A stretch of 39,851 nucleotides of DNA from a virus, in the IMG/VR virus record IMGVR_UViG_3300032092_000083, positions 1 through 39,851 of that record. One strand, given 5' to 3'. Below the pieces are notes generated by a model. That model searched no databases and had not been told where the DNA came from. It was given only the letters and a program-made list of their open reading frames with translations. The translations under genes and the position numbers were made by a program. Shown here piece by piece: positions 15,884-24,048 of the stretch (its first letter is position 1; the number at the start of each line of letters is the position of its first letter).

Positions 15884-17844
15884 CAGGCAACTCCCTTCAA
15901 ATAGGTAAGCGGCGATTTAGCATCCGGGCTGAATTTACCTCGGGCGAGGGTTTTGCCTTTGTGCTTGCGGATTTCCGCCCGCATTTCATCCAACCGCTTT
16001 GCACCAGCCTTGCTTGATCCATCACCAAGCATGGCGACGGTTTCCGCGTCGATAACATACTCGCCATCAGAAAGTTTGGCATCAATTTCATCCGAGCGCC
16101 CGGTGCCGCCGCCTCGCACAAAACGAGACATGGCGTTCAAGCCGCCCTGCGCCATTGTCGGGGCCTTGTTGTACTCGCCGCTGCTGACCCGGTTCCAGTT
16201 TTGTGCCATGAACTGATCGAGCGTAAGGTTGCTGCTTGCAGCGTCTGCTGAAAGTTTGTCCCAGTCCCACACGATACTCGGGCGGTTGAAATATTCTTGC
16301 TGAGTGGGGGATAGGTTTCTGATCGCGCTCTGCACGGCGGGAGGCGCGGTTTTAGACGAACCCATGCCAGACAACGCCGCGAGAGCGGCACCGCCCGCGA
16401 GAAGCGGACCCAGCCGACCCAGAGTGCCACTGGATTCACCAGGGGGTTCCGGCGGAATAGTGTTGGAAAGAGGATAGCCCTGTGCATCAAGTGCAACAGG
16501 GACCGTGTTGTCCGGGTAAATATCATTAAAAAATTGACTACCCGGCCCAAATTGAGATGCGGGTGCCGGATTTGTAACAGGCGCGCCTAAACCAGAAACT
16601 CCTGTGAGTGCTGGCATCGCTGCGGTTGTTGTAGATGCGTCAGCCGTGGGTGCCACACCCGTGGCAATTTGTTGGTTGCCTTCGCCGCCGAAATCATAAC
16701 TGGCAACCGGGCTGGCAGTGGATGCTGCCGGGGCCGCGCCGTTTGTCGTGTCGGCAGCAGGGGTGCCATCGGGCCGCAAGGCGGCTCCGATGTCCGGCAA
16801 CGCTGGTAAGTTGTTTCTCATAAACCCACCAGCAAGACCGCCAAGAGCCGAAAGACCACCAGCCTGCAAAGCGTCTGAAGGCGATTGTCCTGCGGTGATA
16901 GCGCGGCCAAAACCTCGCGTTGCGTCCGAAACCACTTGGCTTATGGCGGGGTTTTCAATTCCGAGACCACCGAGCCCGCTAATAGTCGAACCGATTGCGC
17001 CAGTGACCGCCCCGGTGAGCGGATCGCGGCCTTGTATGGCTGCTGCGCCAGCACCTGCCGCCGCGTTGCCAAGGGCGTTGGCCATACCTTCCGACAGACC
17101 CAAATTGAGTCCGCTGTTGATGCCACCGCCCAGAACATCACCAAGTCCTGCGCCAATACCGCCGGTTACCGCCCCCATCAGCGGATTTCCACCAGCGATT
17201 GCAGATGAGGCTGCGCCCAAGGCCGCGCCACCCAGAGCAATCGCCCCCGTGCTTGCGGAACCAAGCAACCCGCCAGTGAGGGCACTACCGATAATTCCAC
17301 CGACACCCGGGATGATAGCGCCGAGAACGATGGGCGCAACCGCCGCCAAAACCTTGCCCCATTTTACTTTTTTAAGCCAGCTTTTGTATTCACGAAGTCC
17401 GGTGTTTGGGTTGATCGTACCCGAACCACCCGCACGACGAAGCATGGCGGCTTCGCGCGGGTTGACGTGGGCTAACTCGGTATCACCGCCTCGACCTTGC
17501 GCGGCCAATTGCCGGGCAGCAACGGTCAAGCCACCCCGAGCGTAACCCTTTTTAGAAATGCGATCTTGCAAGCCGTAAAAAGCGACGAGCAGGGACACAA
17601 TATAAACTTGGTCGTACTGCTTGGGCAGCATCTCTTCATCAACCATGTCATCGGCAATGGCCTTTGACCTGATTTCTGCGTACTTATTAGGATTTTTAAT
17701 AATCTTTTCAAGGGTCTCAATACCCTCATCCAGATCGTCTGGCATGATTGGCATATTGATGACGGCGCGCTCCATGGCGTCCACCGCCTGGGCGAATTTC
17801 GGATCGCTTTGAGCGATCTGCATGATTTGTTCGCGCATCGACAT
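15883..17844 (-). CDS. Internal virion protein with glycine-rich membrane-like region (653 aa)
   Basis: Residues 1-95 form a helical acidic domain. Then come KKGYARGGLTVAARQLAA (98-115), the block VNPREAAMLRRAGGSGTINP (127-146), and a long Gly/Ala/hydrophobic stretch (about 165-240, PIVLGAIIPGVGGIIGSAL) with two similar units, NPLMGAVTGGIGAGL and DPLTGAVTGAIGSTI. A low-complexity Pro/Ala/Thr part follows. The last 90 residues hold LSDGEYVIDAETVAMLGDGS (591-610) and a basic helix, a block I know from many aquatic phage virion proteins. The glycine-rich helix pairs look suited to entering a membrane, so a role in forming the DNA-ejection channel is plausible. No enzyme motif is seen. It follows the small 77-aa gene by 6 bases. 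Confidence 0.75.
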   Translation of the reverse strand: MSMREQIMQIAQSDPKFAQAVDAMERAVINMPIMPDDLDEGIETLEKIIKNPNKYAEIRSKAIADDMVDEEMLPKQYDQVYIVSLLVAFYGLQDRISKKGYARGGLTVAARQLAAQGRGGDTELAHVNPREAAMLRRAGGSGTINPNTGLREYKSWLKKVKWGKVLAAVAPIVLGAIIPGVGGIIGSALTGGLLGSASTGAIALGGAALGAASSAIAGGNPLMGAVTGGIGAGLGDVLGGGINSGLNLGLSEGMANALGNAAAGAGAAAIQGRDPLTGAVTGAIGSTISGLGGLGIENPAISQVVSDATRGFGRAITAGQSPSDALQAGGLSALGGLAGGFMRNNLPALPDIGAALRPDGTPAADTTNGAAPAASTASPVASYDFGGEGNQQIATGVAPTADASTTTAAMPALTGVSGLGAPVTNPAPASQFGPGSQFFNDIYPDNTVPVALDAQGYPLSNTIPPEPPGESSGTLGRLGPLLAGGAALAALSGMGSSKTAPPAVQSAIRNLSPTQQEYFNRPSIVWDWDKLSADAASSNLTLDQFMAQNWNRVSSGEYNKAPTMAQGGLNAMSRFVRGGGTGRSDEIDAKLSDGEYVIDAETVAMLGDGSSKAGAKRLDEMRAEIRKHKGKTLARGKFSPDAKSPLTYLKGVA

Positions 17845-17850
17845 GCTATA

Positions 17851-18084
17851 TCACTCCAGAGTTTGGCAGAACCGTTCTGCCCATTCGTGCCAATTGTCAA
17901 AAGCGTATGGGATTGGCATGTTTTCTTTAAGGGTCATGTTGTTTATAAACTGCATGGCCCAGTTTTGCCATTGATCTTCGATGTCCAGCCGACCGAATGC
18001 CCCGAACGAATCCAGATCAAGCGCAATTTGATCTGCCCAATCCCTAAGCCCCATGCCGGTTGGCAGCGTGACCCTGGGCCTCAT
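17851..18084 (-). CDS. Small conserved-looking virion-region protein (77 aa)
   Basis: An acidic, tryptophan-rich protein (LRDWADQIALDLDSFGAFG, then DQWQNWAMQFINN and WHEWAERFCQTL) with no membrane segment. The ATG overlaps the stop of the gp10-like gene (ATGA), and the next gene starts 6 bases after its stop, so it is translated as part of the same operon. I have seen similar proteins beside tail hub genes in metagenomic podoviruses, but no function is known to me. It could be a small neck or hub-associated component. Confidence 0.72.
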   Translation of the reverse strand: MRPRVTLPTGMGLRDWADQIALDLDSFGAFGRLDIEDQWQNWAMQFINNMTLKENMPIPYAFDNWHEWAERFCQTLE

Positions 18085-19919
18085 CCAAGCACCGTCTTGT
18101 CGCCGCTGCTCATGTGGCCGATGATCTGGCCCATCTGGTAATCACCATAGACCGCGTTGCTCTCAAACCGCACGCGAAGCTCCCGGCGCTGTTCCTTCAG
18201 CATGACGATCTGCTCAAACGGCATCCCGGCAGTTTCAGGGAACTCAAACTGCGTGCTGTAGACCTCGGGCGCGCGGGCATTCGCTCGACCGGTCACCTGC
18301 ACCGTCATTGGGCCACTCTGAACAAAGTCAGGCTCAATCGCGGTGATGCGGATATATTCGTTTTTACCCTGCACCAGTTGTGAGATGTCAGCCGTCTCAA
18401 AATACGAAAGGATGGGGCGGATGTTCGGGCCGTCATATTCGTCGGTCAGTTGCTCATGCACCCAGACCCGGTATCCCGACCCGGTGTCTTCGACGCCCGT
18501 CAGGATCGGGGCGGCAAACGAATTGTTGAACTGCCCGGCAGAGCGGCCATAGTTGGGCAGTTCGGTGTCGTACCAGCAATTTTCGCGCACGTTGTATATC
18601 ACGGCGTGGGTGCATTCGGTCGCGTCGCCGCGCGGATAGCACCACCAGACTTCACCAAAGCGCGGAACCTTGAAGGCGAAAACCCGGCTGCGCTGGTTTT
18701 GGTTCAGGCCATCGAAAAACCAGTTCAAGTTCATCGAGTTGGGCACTTCGCGCACCACACCGTTGAACATCATGAACCGGTCAACGCCGCACCAGAAGAA
18801 CACGCCGTCATAATCCACAACGCACTGCGGCGACATGATCGAGGTATCAGTGGCGATGATGTCAAACTGGAAGACCGTAGCGCCCCCGGTGAAAGTGGCG
18901 CGCAATACGGCGTCAAACGCCCAGAAGATCCCCGCCGGGGCGGTGCCAGAACCGGCACGCAGCGGGAAGCCTTTGATGATCTTCTGGCCCCAGACGCGCG
19001 CCAGGCCAGAACCGCTGCCTGTCAGGTTGGTGGGCTCGCCTGGCACCGACCAGCCGATGATGCCGTCCGTGCCGTAATAGAATAAATAGGGGTGCAGGGA
19101 AACAATCCCACCCGTCACATTGGCATCCGGCGGCAGGCTGATCGACTTTAAGTCACCTGTTCCGAGCACCTCACCAAAAAAGATTTGACCACCCTCGTCA
19201 TTGCAGATGCAACGCTCGTTGGGGGCCACATGGGAAATCAGATAGTTCTGGCTGGTGGATGAATCATATTGGTAGTCGAACATCCACATGTTGCGTATCG
19301 AATTGGTCAGCGCAAACGAACCGCCATACATATCGGTTTTTGTGAATGTGATTGTGGTTGCCGTGACCAGCACCACAAACCGGTTAGGGTCAGACCCGGC
19401 ACCGATGGCCGCGCTGATCGTAATGACCGACCCAACAGCGACAGCGGTGTATTCCGGTGAGGAGGTGTGAGCGTTGATGTTGGCGGCTACCGCTGTCGCC
19501 GTGGTCGCCAGATTAGTGGTGAAAGCCACCGCCCCTGACATGATATTCACGCCGTCAACCGTGATCATGTTGACCGACCCCGCCGCGCCGCCGGTCAGTG
19601 TCACCGTGCCTGTAGCGGCCACGGCGATGGGTGTCCGGTCGGTCACAATTGAGCTATTGCCGGTTGCATCAATTGTGAAGCGGTCTAGCGTGGTCGCGCC
19701 GCCCGAGTGGCAATACACAAAGTTCTGCTGCGTGAAAGTTGAGAAGCCCCGGCTGATCTCTTGAAGGTATTTCTGGGTGGATCGGTATCCGCCCATTTTG
19801 CGAGGCAATGCGCGCTGCCAGCGCACCCACTGACCGTCAACGTAGAAGTCGCCCTCGAATTTCGTCCCGTCCCGCTTAATACCCGCATTGGATTTCAGAA
19901 CGACCGTGTTCACAGGCAT
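18081..19919 (-). CDS. P22 gp10-like tail hub / DNA-stabilisation protein
   Basis: A 612-aa beta-rich protein. The start (TVVLKSNAGIKRDGTKFEG), FYVDGQWVRWQRALPRKMGG, and the central strands IVSLHPYLFYYGTDGIIGWSVPG and VDYDGVFFWCGVDRFMMFNG match the layout of P22 gp10 tail-hub proteins, which close the portal channel after packaging and carry fibres. Residues about 100-200 form an extra module (VDGVNIMSGAVAFT, TAVAANINAHTSSPEYTA, SVITISAA) absent from plain gp10. It begins at the TGATG junction with the preceding fibre gene. The gp4-like and SU10-like adaptors in the same operon support a neck/hub role. Assignment by fold pattern, not by close identity. Confidence 0.75.
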   Translation of the reverse strand: MPVNTVVLKSNAGIKRDGTKFEGDFYVDGQWVRWQRALPRKMGGYRSTQKYLQEISRGFSTFTQQNFVYCHSGGATTLDRFTIDATGNSSIVTDRTPIAVAATGTVTLTGGAAGSVNMITVDGVNIMSGAVAFTTNLATTATAVAANINAHTSSPEYTAVAVGSVITISAAIGAGSDPNRFVVLVTATTITFTKTDMYGGSFALTNSIRNMWMFDYQYDSSTSQNYLISHVAPNERCICNDEGGQIFFGEVLGTGDLKSISLPPDANVTGGIVSLHPYLFYYGTDGIIGWSVPGEPTNLTGSGSGLARVWGQKIIKGFPLRAGSGTAPAGIFWAFDAVLRATFTGGATVFQFDIIATDTSIMSPQCVVDYDGVFFWCGVDRFMMFNGVVREVPNSMNLNWFFDGLNQNQRSRVFAFKVPRFGEVWWCYPRGDATECTHAVIYNVRENCWYDTELPNYGRSAGQFNNSFAAPILTGVEDTGSGYRVWVHEQLTDEYDGPNIRPILSYFETADISQLVQGKNEYIRITAIEPDFVQSGPMTVQVTGRANARAPEVYSTQFEFPETAGMPFEQIVMLKEQRRELRVRFESNAVYGDYQMGQIIGHMSSGDKTVLG

Positions 19920-21121
19920 CAGAAGGCCCCGCCGTCGATGTTACCGGCCTGAGCCACGCCGAGTGCCGCCCAGGCGGCGGGCTGATCCACCGCCGTGAAC
20001 AAGGCAATGCCGGTGGCCGTACCGCCCAGGTTGATCCGGGCACCGCTGGCAGTGGTGGCATTCGTGCCACCCTCTGCGATGGTCAGAGGAACTGAGATGC
20101 CCTGCGTCGATGCGTTGAGAACATTGGTCCCATCGCAATACAGGATGGCGCGAGAACTCTGGGAGATAACAAACCCGGCACCGCCTCCCGAAGGCGAAAT
20201 GGTGAGCGTGTACGCCCCGGTGGTTTGGTTATCGACCCAATACTGCTGCACGGTGGCGGGCACCACGACAGTGCGATTTCCGGTAAGAGTTCCGGTAAAA
20301 CGATATGCAACCCGGTTTAGTTCCGAACCCGTGAGGGTGTAGGTGCCTGTACCCCCAATGGCGATCACCGTGTAGTCGAACGCGAATGTGGCCGACTGGC
20401 CGAAGCCAATGGTGAAAAAGTTCGTACCGTCAGACGCGATGATCGCGGATTCGCCGGGCTGAAACGAAAGGAACAGGGCACCGTTGATCGTGATGACGCC
20501 GGGCGGGTCTGCGACAATCGCACCCGTGCCGCTGTTCCGCAGATAGACGAACCAATTATTCCCAACCACCGTGGGGTCGGGCAGTGTGAAAGTGCCGCCC
20601 GCAGATGTCCAGTTGAACATCTTGGCGCGGTCGGTAACGCCCGCCGTGTAATTGGTGTTGAAGGTGGTGATGGGCACCGACTGGCTGAGCAGCGTGCCGA
20701 CAGCCACGATGCCGGTCCCGGCCAGGGCGCTGGCATTGGCGATGGAAGTCGCCGCGCCATACTGGAGAGAGCGCCAGACGCCCGCAGCGGTGGTGTTGTC
20801 GGAGAGATAAACCTGCCACAGCGTGCCTGCCGGAACCGTGACGACCTGCGTCCCAACGGAGTTTTTAACGGTGAAGGTTTCGGCACCACGGTTGTTAAAC
20901 AGGATCGTGTTGCCGACGCCGGTCTTGTTGGCAGGCGGCAGGAAGATGCTGAACCCCGCCGCCGATGGCGTGACGTCGATGATTTTTGTAGCGAGGTTCT
21001 CGTTCGCAGAAGTCTCTTCCGGCCAGCTAAGAACCACGTCGACGCTGAGCGTGATCGAGCTATAGCTGATTTCACTCGGGTAGATATTCGCGCCGCCGAA
21101 GACGTCTTGATAAATGGTCAT
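19919..21121 (-). CDS. Fibre-like structural protein with three beta modules
   Basis: A 400-aa protein made of strand-rich, low-charge sequence. Three modules of similar build can be seen: FSIFLPPANKTGVGN to VYLSDNTTAAGVWRSL, GTFTLPDPTVVGN to IIASDGTNFFTIGF, and NRTVVVPATVQQYW to AILYCDGTNVLNAST. Each runs from a [FV]xLP-type strand to a cofactor-like D-G-T-N or D-N-T-T turn. The C-terminus (PLTIAEGGTNATTASGARINL, then NIDGGAF) is typical of phage fibres. It probably forms a trimeric appendage attached to the hub encoded next. The first residues TIYQDVFGGANIYPSEISYS may be the virion-binding part. The gene starts about 3 bases inside the previous stop region and ends in TGATG. Confidence 0.7.
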   Translation of the reverse strand: MTIYQDVFGGANIYPSEISYSSITLSVDVVLSWPEETSANENLATKIIDVTPSAAGFSIFLPPANKTGVGNTILFNNRGAETFTVKNSVGTQVVTVPAGTLWQVYLSDNTTAAGVWRSLQYGAATSIANASALAGTGIVAVGTLLSQSVPITTFNTNYTAGVTDRAKMFNWTSAGGTFTLPDPTVVGNNWFVYLRNSGTGAIVADPPGVITINGALFLSFQPGESAIIASDGTNFFTIGFGQSATFAFDYTVIAIGGTGTYTLTGSELNRVAYRFTGTLTGNRTVVVPATVQQYWVDNQTTGAYTLTISPSGGGAGFVISQSSRAILYCDGTNVLNASTQGISVPLTIAEGGTNATTASGARINLGGTATGIALFTAVDQPAAWAALGVAQAGNIDGGAF

Positions 21122-21750
21122 GCTTCGGTCCTCGCCGCGCTACGGTCCATGATGCGTTTCATATCCTCGCCCGTGAGCGCCTGCGCGGTCCTGTCGTACA
21201 TCGCTTGCCAGACCTGTATCCTCTCATCGCTCTTGAGGAATGGAGTAGCCTCCAACAGCGTGGCGTAGAGAAGAATGTCAGGCGCATACTCCGTCAGCCA
21301 GTTGGTTTGCAGGTCATCTCCGAGCAGGGCAGGCTGCTCATAATACATAACCTCGAGGACACCCGCCGTGCTGGGCGTCGGGGTGATCAGCCAGTGCTGA
21401 AAATCATAATCGGCGTAAAACTGCGGCGTGCCGGTCGACGCCTCGTTGGGCCAATAGCTGCGCAGATATTCGTAGGATCGGGCAAAAATCGGCGTGCCGT
21501 TGACGGTCATGCTGATCGTGTCGCGCCAGCGATCCGGCTTGGCATAGACCGCCACGCCGACCTGCAAGCTGGTCTGCACCGGGCGGATGAAGCCCTGAAT
21601 TTTGAGTTCACGCGCGATCCGACGCTGTGCCAGCGTGATCAAACGCGGTAGCTGCTCATAGACGATCTGGTCGCTCTCGGCGGTAAAACCGCGCTCGAGA
21701 TAGCGACGAACGTCCACCAGCAGGCTGTCGTAAGTCATTACATAAGACAT
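21118..21750 (-). CDS. SU10-like head-tail adaptor protein
   Basis: A 210-aa protein with the layout of SU10-type podovirus adaptors: an N-terminal helical part (YDSLLVDVRRYLERGF, LPRLITLAQRRIARELKIQG), a beta section (VYAKPDRWRDTISMTVNG, YEYLRSYWPN), TPQFYADYDFQHWLITPTPSTAG and a helical end (LTEYAPDILLYATLLEATPFL). Such adaptors bind the portal ring and the next neck protein. It is unusual that the gene sits after the lysis cassette and far from the gp4-like adaptor at 29464-30444. It follows an 88-base intergenic stretch with predicted RNA structure. Confidence 0.72.
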   Translation of the reverse strand: MSYVMTYDSLLVDVRRYLERGFTAESDQIVYEQLPRLITLAQRRIARELKIQGFIRPVQTSLQVGVAVYAKPDRWRDTISMTVNGTPIFARSYEYLRSYWPNEASTGTPQFYADYDFQHWLITPTPSTAGVLEVMYYEQPALLGDDLQTNWLTEYAPDILLYATLLEATPFLKSDERIQVWQAMYDRTAQALTGEDMKRIMDRSAARTEA

Positions 21751-21772
21751 GCGCGCTCCAGAGCTATGTCAG

Positions 21773-21787
21773 AGGCTGATGCAGCCT
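21773..21787 (-). promoter_or_regulatory. Short hairpin before adaptor gene
   Basis: A perfect six-base inverted repeat, AGGCTG and CAGCCT, with a three-base loop, in the gap between Rz1 and the SU10-like adaptor and 23 bases before the adaptor start. On the minus strand it lies directly after the 3' partner of the larger structure at 21789-21839. It could act with that structure on transcription or translation of the adaptor gene. The effect is unknown. Confidence 0.4.
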
Positions 21788-21788
21788 G

Positions 21789-21839
21789 TGCCCGCAAAAA
21801 GGTTTATAGGCGTCAAACATCTGAGCGGGCAAGATGTTT
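21789..21839 (-). promoter_or_regulatory. Possible RNA pseudoknot or switch downstream of lysis genes
   Basis: Arms 21832-21839 and 21815-21822 (AAACATCT and AGATGTTT on the minus strand) pair perfectly over eight bases. The loop holds TGCCCGC (21825-21831), which is exactly complementary to GCGGGCA further down (21789-21795). The second pairing therefore bridges the first loop (an H-type pseudoknot) or excludes it (a two-state switch). The first arm touches the last base of the Rz1 stop codon. There is no T-run directly after the hairpin, so it is not a standard intrinsic terminator. Confidence 0.45.
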
Positions 21840-22045
21840 CACAAACAGACGGCCCGGTTAAATGCTCGGTCAACAGACATGGCATCGAGCATGCGGGTCA
21901 ATGCCGGTGCCGTGGCCAATTCACCAGCGGCTTGCCGCTGCAATTCTGCCGGAAATTCAGTGACCCTCGGGCAGGGTCTATTAGAAATTGCCTGTCCGCA
22001 GGCGGTCAGCAGCAGTAGACTGCTGAGCAGTACGAGCAGCCTCAT
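21839..22045 (-). CDS. Rz1-like outer-membrane spanin lipoprotein
   Basis: A 68-aa protein beginning MRLLVLLSSLLLLTACGQ: a basic start, a hydrophobic core and a lipobox with the lipidated cysteine at position 16, so a lipoprotein signal. The mature part is short and includes a second Cys (SNRPCPRV). The gene starts inside the Rz-like gene in another frame and overlaps it by 65 bases, the classic Rz/Rz1 arrangement. With Rz it would bridge inner and outer membranes and disrupt the outer membrane at the last step of lysis, which points to a Gram-negative host. The mature sequence is not proline-rich, unlike lambda Rz1. Assignment rests on lipobox and position. Confidence 0.78.
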   Translation of the reverse strand: MRLLVLLSSLLLLTACGQAISNRPCPRVTEFPAELQRQAAGELATAPALTRMLDAMSVDRAFNRAVCL

Positions 22046-22202
22046 CGGCGGATTTCCTTATTTCCTGTTCGAGTTCAGCGGCATTGGCGCGAGCATGCTC
22101 GCCGCCACTCTTGCGTCCGATTGCCCAAGCCGAAGCAATAGCACCGACGACAACGAGGATTGCCGCCAGCGTGCCTTGCAGCTTACCCCAGATGAATGCC
22201 AT
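21981..22202 (-). CDS. Rz-like inner-membrane spanin
   Basis: A 73-aa protein with one N-terminal membrane segment (about residues 9-27, GTLAAILVVVGAIASAWAIG) and a charged, helical tail (HARANAAELEQEIRKSADEAA) ending DRLRTGNF, a form common to phage i-spanins. I take the ATG at 22202, which shares a base with the lysozyme stop (TGATG); a longer upstream reading frame runs through the lysozyme gene and is not used. It is shorter than lambda Rz. It works with the overlapping Rz1-like lipoprotein to fuse or break the outer membrane during lysis. Confidence 0.76.
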   Translation of the reverse strand: MAFIWGKLQGTLAAILVVVGAIASAWAIGRKSGGEHARANAAELEQEIRKSADEAARTAQQSTAADRLRTGNF

Positions 22203-22852
22203 CAGGCGTCCCTCTTCTTCAACAGGTATATCGCCGCAAGCACGACGGCCCCGGCAACCAAGGCCACGCCCACCGCCCAGTGAATGCCACTGAGGCTTGT
22301 CAGGGCCGGTGCCGCAGTCGCAGCCGCCGCAGCGACACCACCCAGCTTGCTGGCATCCATCGCCATTGAGCCCTGGGCCGGTGTGGCGGGCTCGACGCTG
22401 CGAGAGGATACGAAAGCACCCTTGGCCCACAGACCGGCTTCAGCGGCCCGCCTGTTGCTCAGACCAGCGTTCACCTTTTTCTTGACTTTGTTCCAGCGAG
22501 CCAACTCGCCGGGCACTGCGCCTGCGTCGCCTGCGTTGAGTTTGCGGATAAGGGTGCTATTCCGCATGGCATTGGTGCCGACGTTGTACGTCCAACTGAC
22601 CAGGGCAGCGAACTGATTGTCGGTGAGTTTGGCGGTGACCGCGCGAGAAACCGCTTCTTCTGCAATTGAAAGATCAATGAGAAGAAGTTTGTCGGCGTCT
22701 TCCTGGCTGATCCGCATGCCTTCGGTGACGCCCAGCGTATGGCCATATCCGATGGTCCAGGCACCGGCAGTGCAGCGGTACGCCTCTAAACGGAGACCCT
22801 CCCACTGCTTGATGAAAGCAAGCCCTTCAGGGCTGATCCGGCGCGTCATCAT
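22202..22852 (-). CDS. GH24 lysozyme (endolysin) with C-terminal membrane anchor
   Basis: A 216-aa endolysin. The catalytic region is FIKQWEGLRLEAYRC followed by WTIGYGHT: E18, C27 and T33 occupy the E-(8)-D/C-(5)-T triad, with Cys in place of the Asp of T4 lysozyme, as in P1 Lyz-type enzymes. The family cuts the glycan strands of peptidoglycan. After the catalytic domain (to about 150) is an Ala/Pro linker and then a hydrophobic segment near the C-terminus (about 190-209, IHWAVGVALVAGAVVLAAIY) ending LLKKRDA, so the enzyme may be membrane-anchored. There is no N-terminal signal or SAR segment. The start at 22852 overlaps the chaperone stop (ATGA); an upstream start at 22879 is less likely. 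Confidence 0.88.
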   Translation of the reverse strand: MMTRRISPEGLAFIKQWEGLRLEAYRCTAGAWTIGYGHTLGVTEGMRISQEDADKLLLIDLSIAEEAVSRAVTAKLTDNQFAALVSWTYNVGTNAMRNSTLIRKLNAGDAGAVPGELARWNKVKKKVNAGLSNRRAAEAGLWAKGAFVSSRSVEPATPAQGSMAMDASKLGGVAAAAATAAPALTSLSGIHWAVGVALVAGAVVLAAIYLLKKRDA

Positions 22853-23325
22853 GCCAGCACCGGCCAGACGACATTCCACGGGAAGCCGGCTTGATTTGGC
22901 ACATCCCGTAACGCTTGCCTATAAGTTGCCCAAGCAAGATCATCAACGGGAGCATCAGCCAGCTGAGTCCAATCAGATGCAGCCAATCGAGCATTTCGGT
23001 CTTGGCGCACGGCTTCAGCTTGCCGCGCATCCTGCTCAGCCAATTCATCTGCCGTTTTATTGACCACCTGAAATTTAATTACCCATTGCCCGTTTTCCAA
23101 AACAGGACCAGAGGCGGTAATTAATTTTTGGGTATGCTCATCATAAGATGGCGTTGCTTCATCAACTACTACCTCCAAAGTTTCGCCGGAATTATTAGCC
23201 TCGGTGCCTTGGAAGGCTTGATACAGTTCAAGGCCATTAAAATTTGTGTACGGATTATCAGCCTGCAATTCAGCATACCCGTATGGGTATTGAACAACTT
23301 GGCCGTTTTTAATTTTGACATACAT
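22849..23325 (-). CDS. Tail fibre assembly chaperone-like protein
   Basis: A 158-aa protein. The start MYVKIKNGQVVQYPYGYAEL and the end (RNARLAASDWTQL, then AWATYRQALRDVPNQAGFP) match the phage tail assembly chaperone family known as Phage_tail_APC (PF16778), whose members sit after fibre genes. A charged helix (ELAEQDARQAEAVRQDRNAR) links the two parts. It probably helps fold or attach one of the fibres encoded upstream, perhaps the RCC1 protein or the 268-aa fibre. The stop overlaps the lysozyme start. The family is recognised by its C-terminal motif; the partner fibre is inference. Confidence 0.72.
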   Translation of the reverse strand: MYVKIKNGQVVQYPYGYAELQADNPYTNFNGLELYQAFQGTEANNSGETLEVVVDEATPSYDEHTQKLITASGPVLENGQWVIKFQVVNKTADELAEQDARQAEAVRQDRNARLAASDWTQLADAPVDDLAWATYRQALRDVPNQAGFPWNVVWPVLA

Positions 23326-23352
23326 GGCTGTGTCCTCACAAAGCGGTGGAAA

Positions 23353-24048
23353 CTACTTCATATTATCAATACGAACATTAGAGCGGTTCATTTCAGAACG
23401 CCCCTCTATTGTCGTTTTGCCGTCCTGATCATCAAAAGCAAACAACCCTATTTGGTGAATAGGGAAGATATCTGCCCTTAACACAACGTCCAAAGATTTG
23501 GATATTCCATATTGTAAAACGTGCGCCAACATATTTTTTGCCACAGCCGGATCTATGGCATAAGCATGCGCCCGTAAAATAAAATGGTAATTAGGGCCAT
23601 CAGTCCCATGGGGGGGAGTTGGAAATATATTCCAGCCCTTTTGGGCCTGCTCATTACACCCGAGATATGCAATAGAATTAAAAACAGTATGTGTAAGATA
23701 AGGGCGAACCATAATTGCGTCATGCTCAAGAATAACAATCGGTTTATCTTGGATAACGCATTTTGCCCACAAACTAATATGAGAAAGCGCGCAACAAACT
23801 TCTGCGCGAACCAAATAATGGTCCGTCAGCTTTATGCAACTCATGATTTGGTCGTTTGAAAGATGGTCTGGCGTTTTTATAAAGTCTCCAGTTCCATCAT
23901 AAGCATCCCAAAAATCAAAAGGCATTCCCACATTTAAACAAGATTCAGCGCAATTTTTTGCTTTTTCTTCCGAAATAGGATTGCCTTTAATGCGTATAAT
24001 ATACGCTTTATCAACATTCATATCATACGAGTAAAAAAGAGATTTCAT
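23353..24048 (-). CDS. Glycosyltransferase family 25-like protein
   Basis: A 231-aa protein with the GT25 core: AYIIRIKGNP (15-24), RAEVCCALSHISLWAKCV (81-98) and the metal-binding IVILEHDAI (104-112, EHD 108-110 where the family has EDD). GT25 enzymes (LPS beta-galactosyltransferases and relatives) transfer sugars from nucleotide-sugar donors. It overlaps the GT9-like gene by ATGA and shares its low G+C. Placed between an RCC1 propeller protein and a fibre chaperone in a late virion operon, it may decorate a virion protein or alter the host surface; the target is not shown. It is slightly short for the family but the core is intact. Confidence 0.82.
   Translation of the reverse strand: MKSLFYSYDMNVDKAYIIRIKGNPISEEKAKNCAESCLNVGMPFDFWDAYDGTGDFIKTPDHLSNDQIMSCIKLTDHYLVRAEVCCALSHISLWAKCVIQDKPIVILEHDAIMVRPYLTHTVFNSIAYLGCNEQAQKGWNIFPTPPHGTDGPNYHFILRAHAYAIDPAVAKNMLAHVLQYGISKSLDVVLRADIFPIHQIGLFAFDDQDGKTTIEGRSEMNRSNVRIDNMK

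Noticed and set aside
16718-17545. 275-aa plus-strand frame
   Set aside because: Pro/Ala-rich complement of the Gly/Ala-rich part of the 653-aa gene.
22849-22879. Upstream start for the lysozyme giving nine more residues
   Set aside because: The added residues are the shifted end of the chaperone gene; the ATGA overlap start at 22852 fits the pattern of neighbouring genes.
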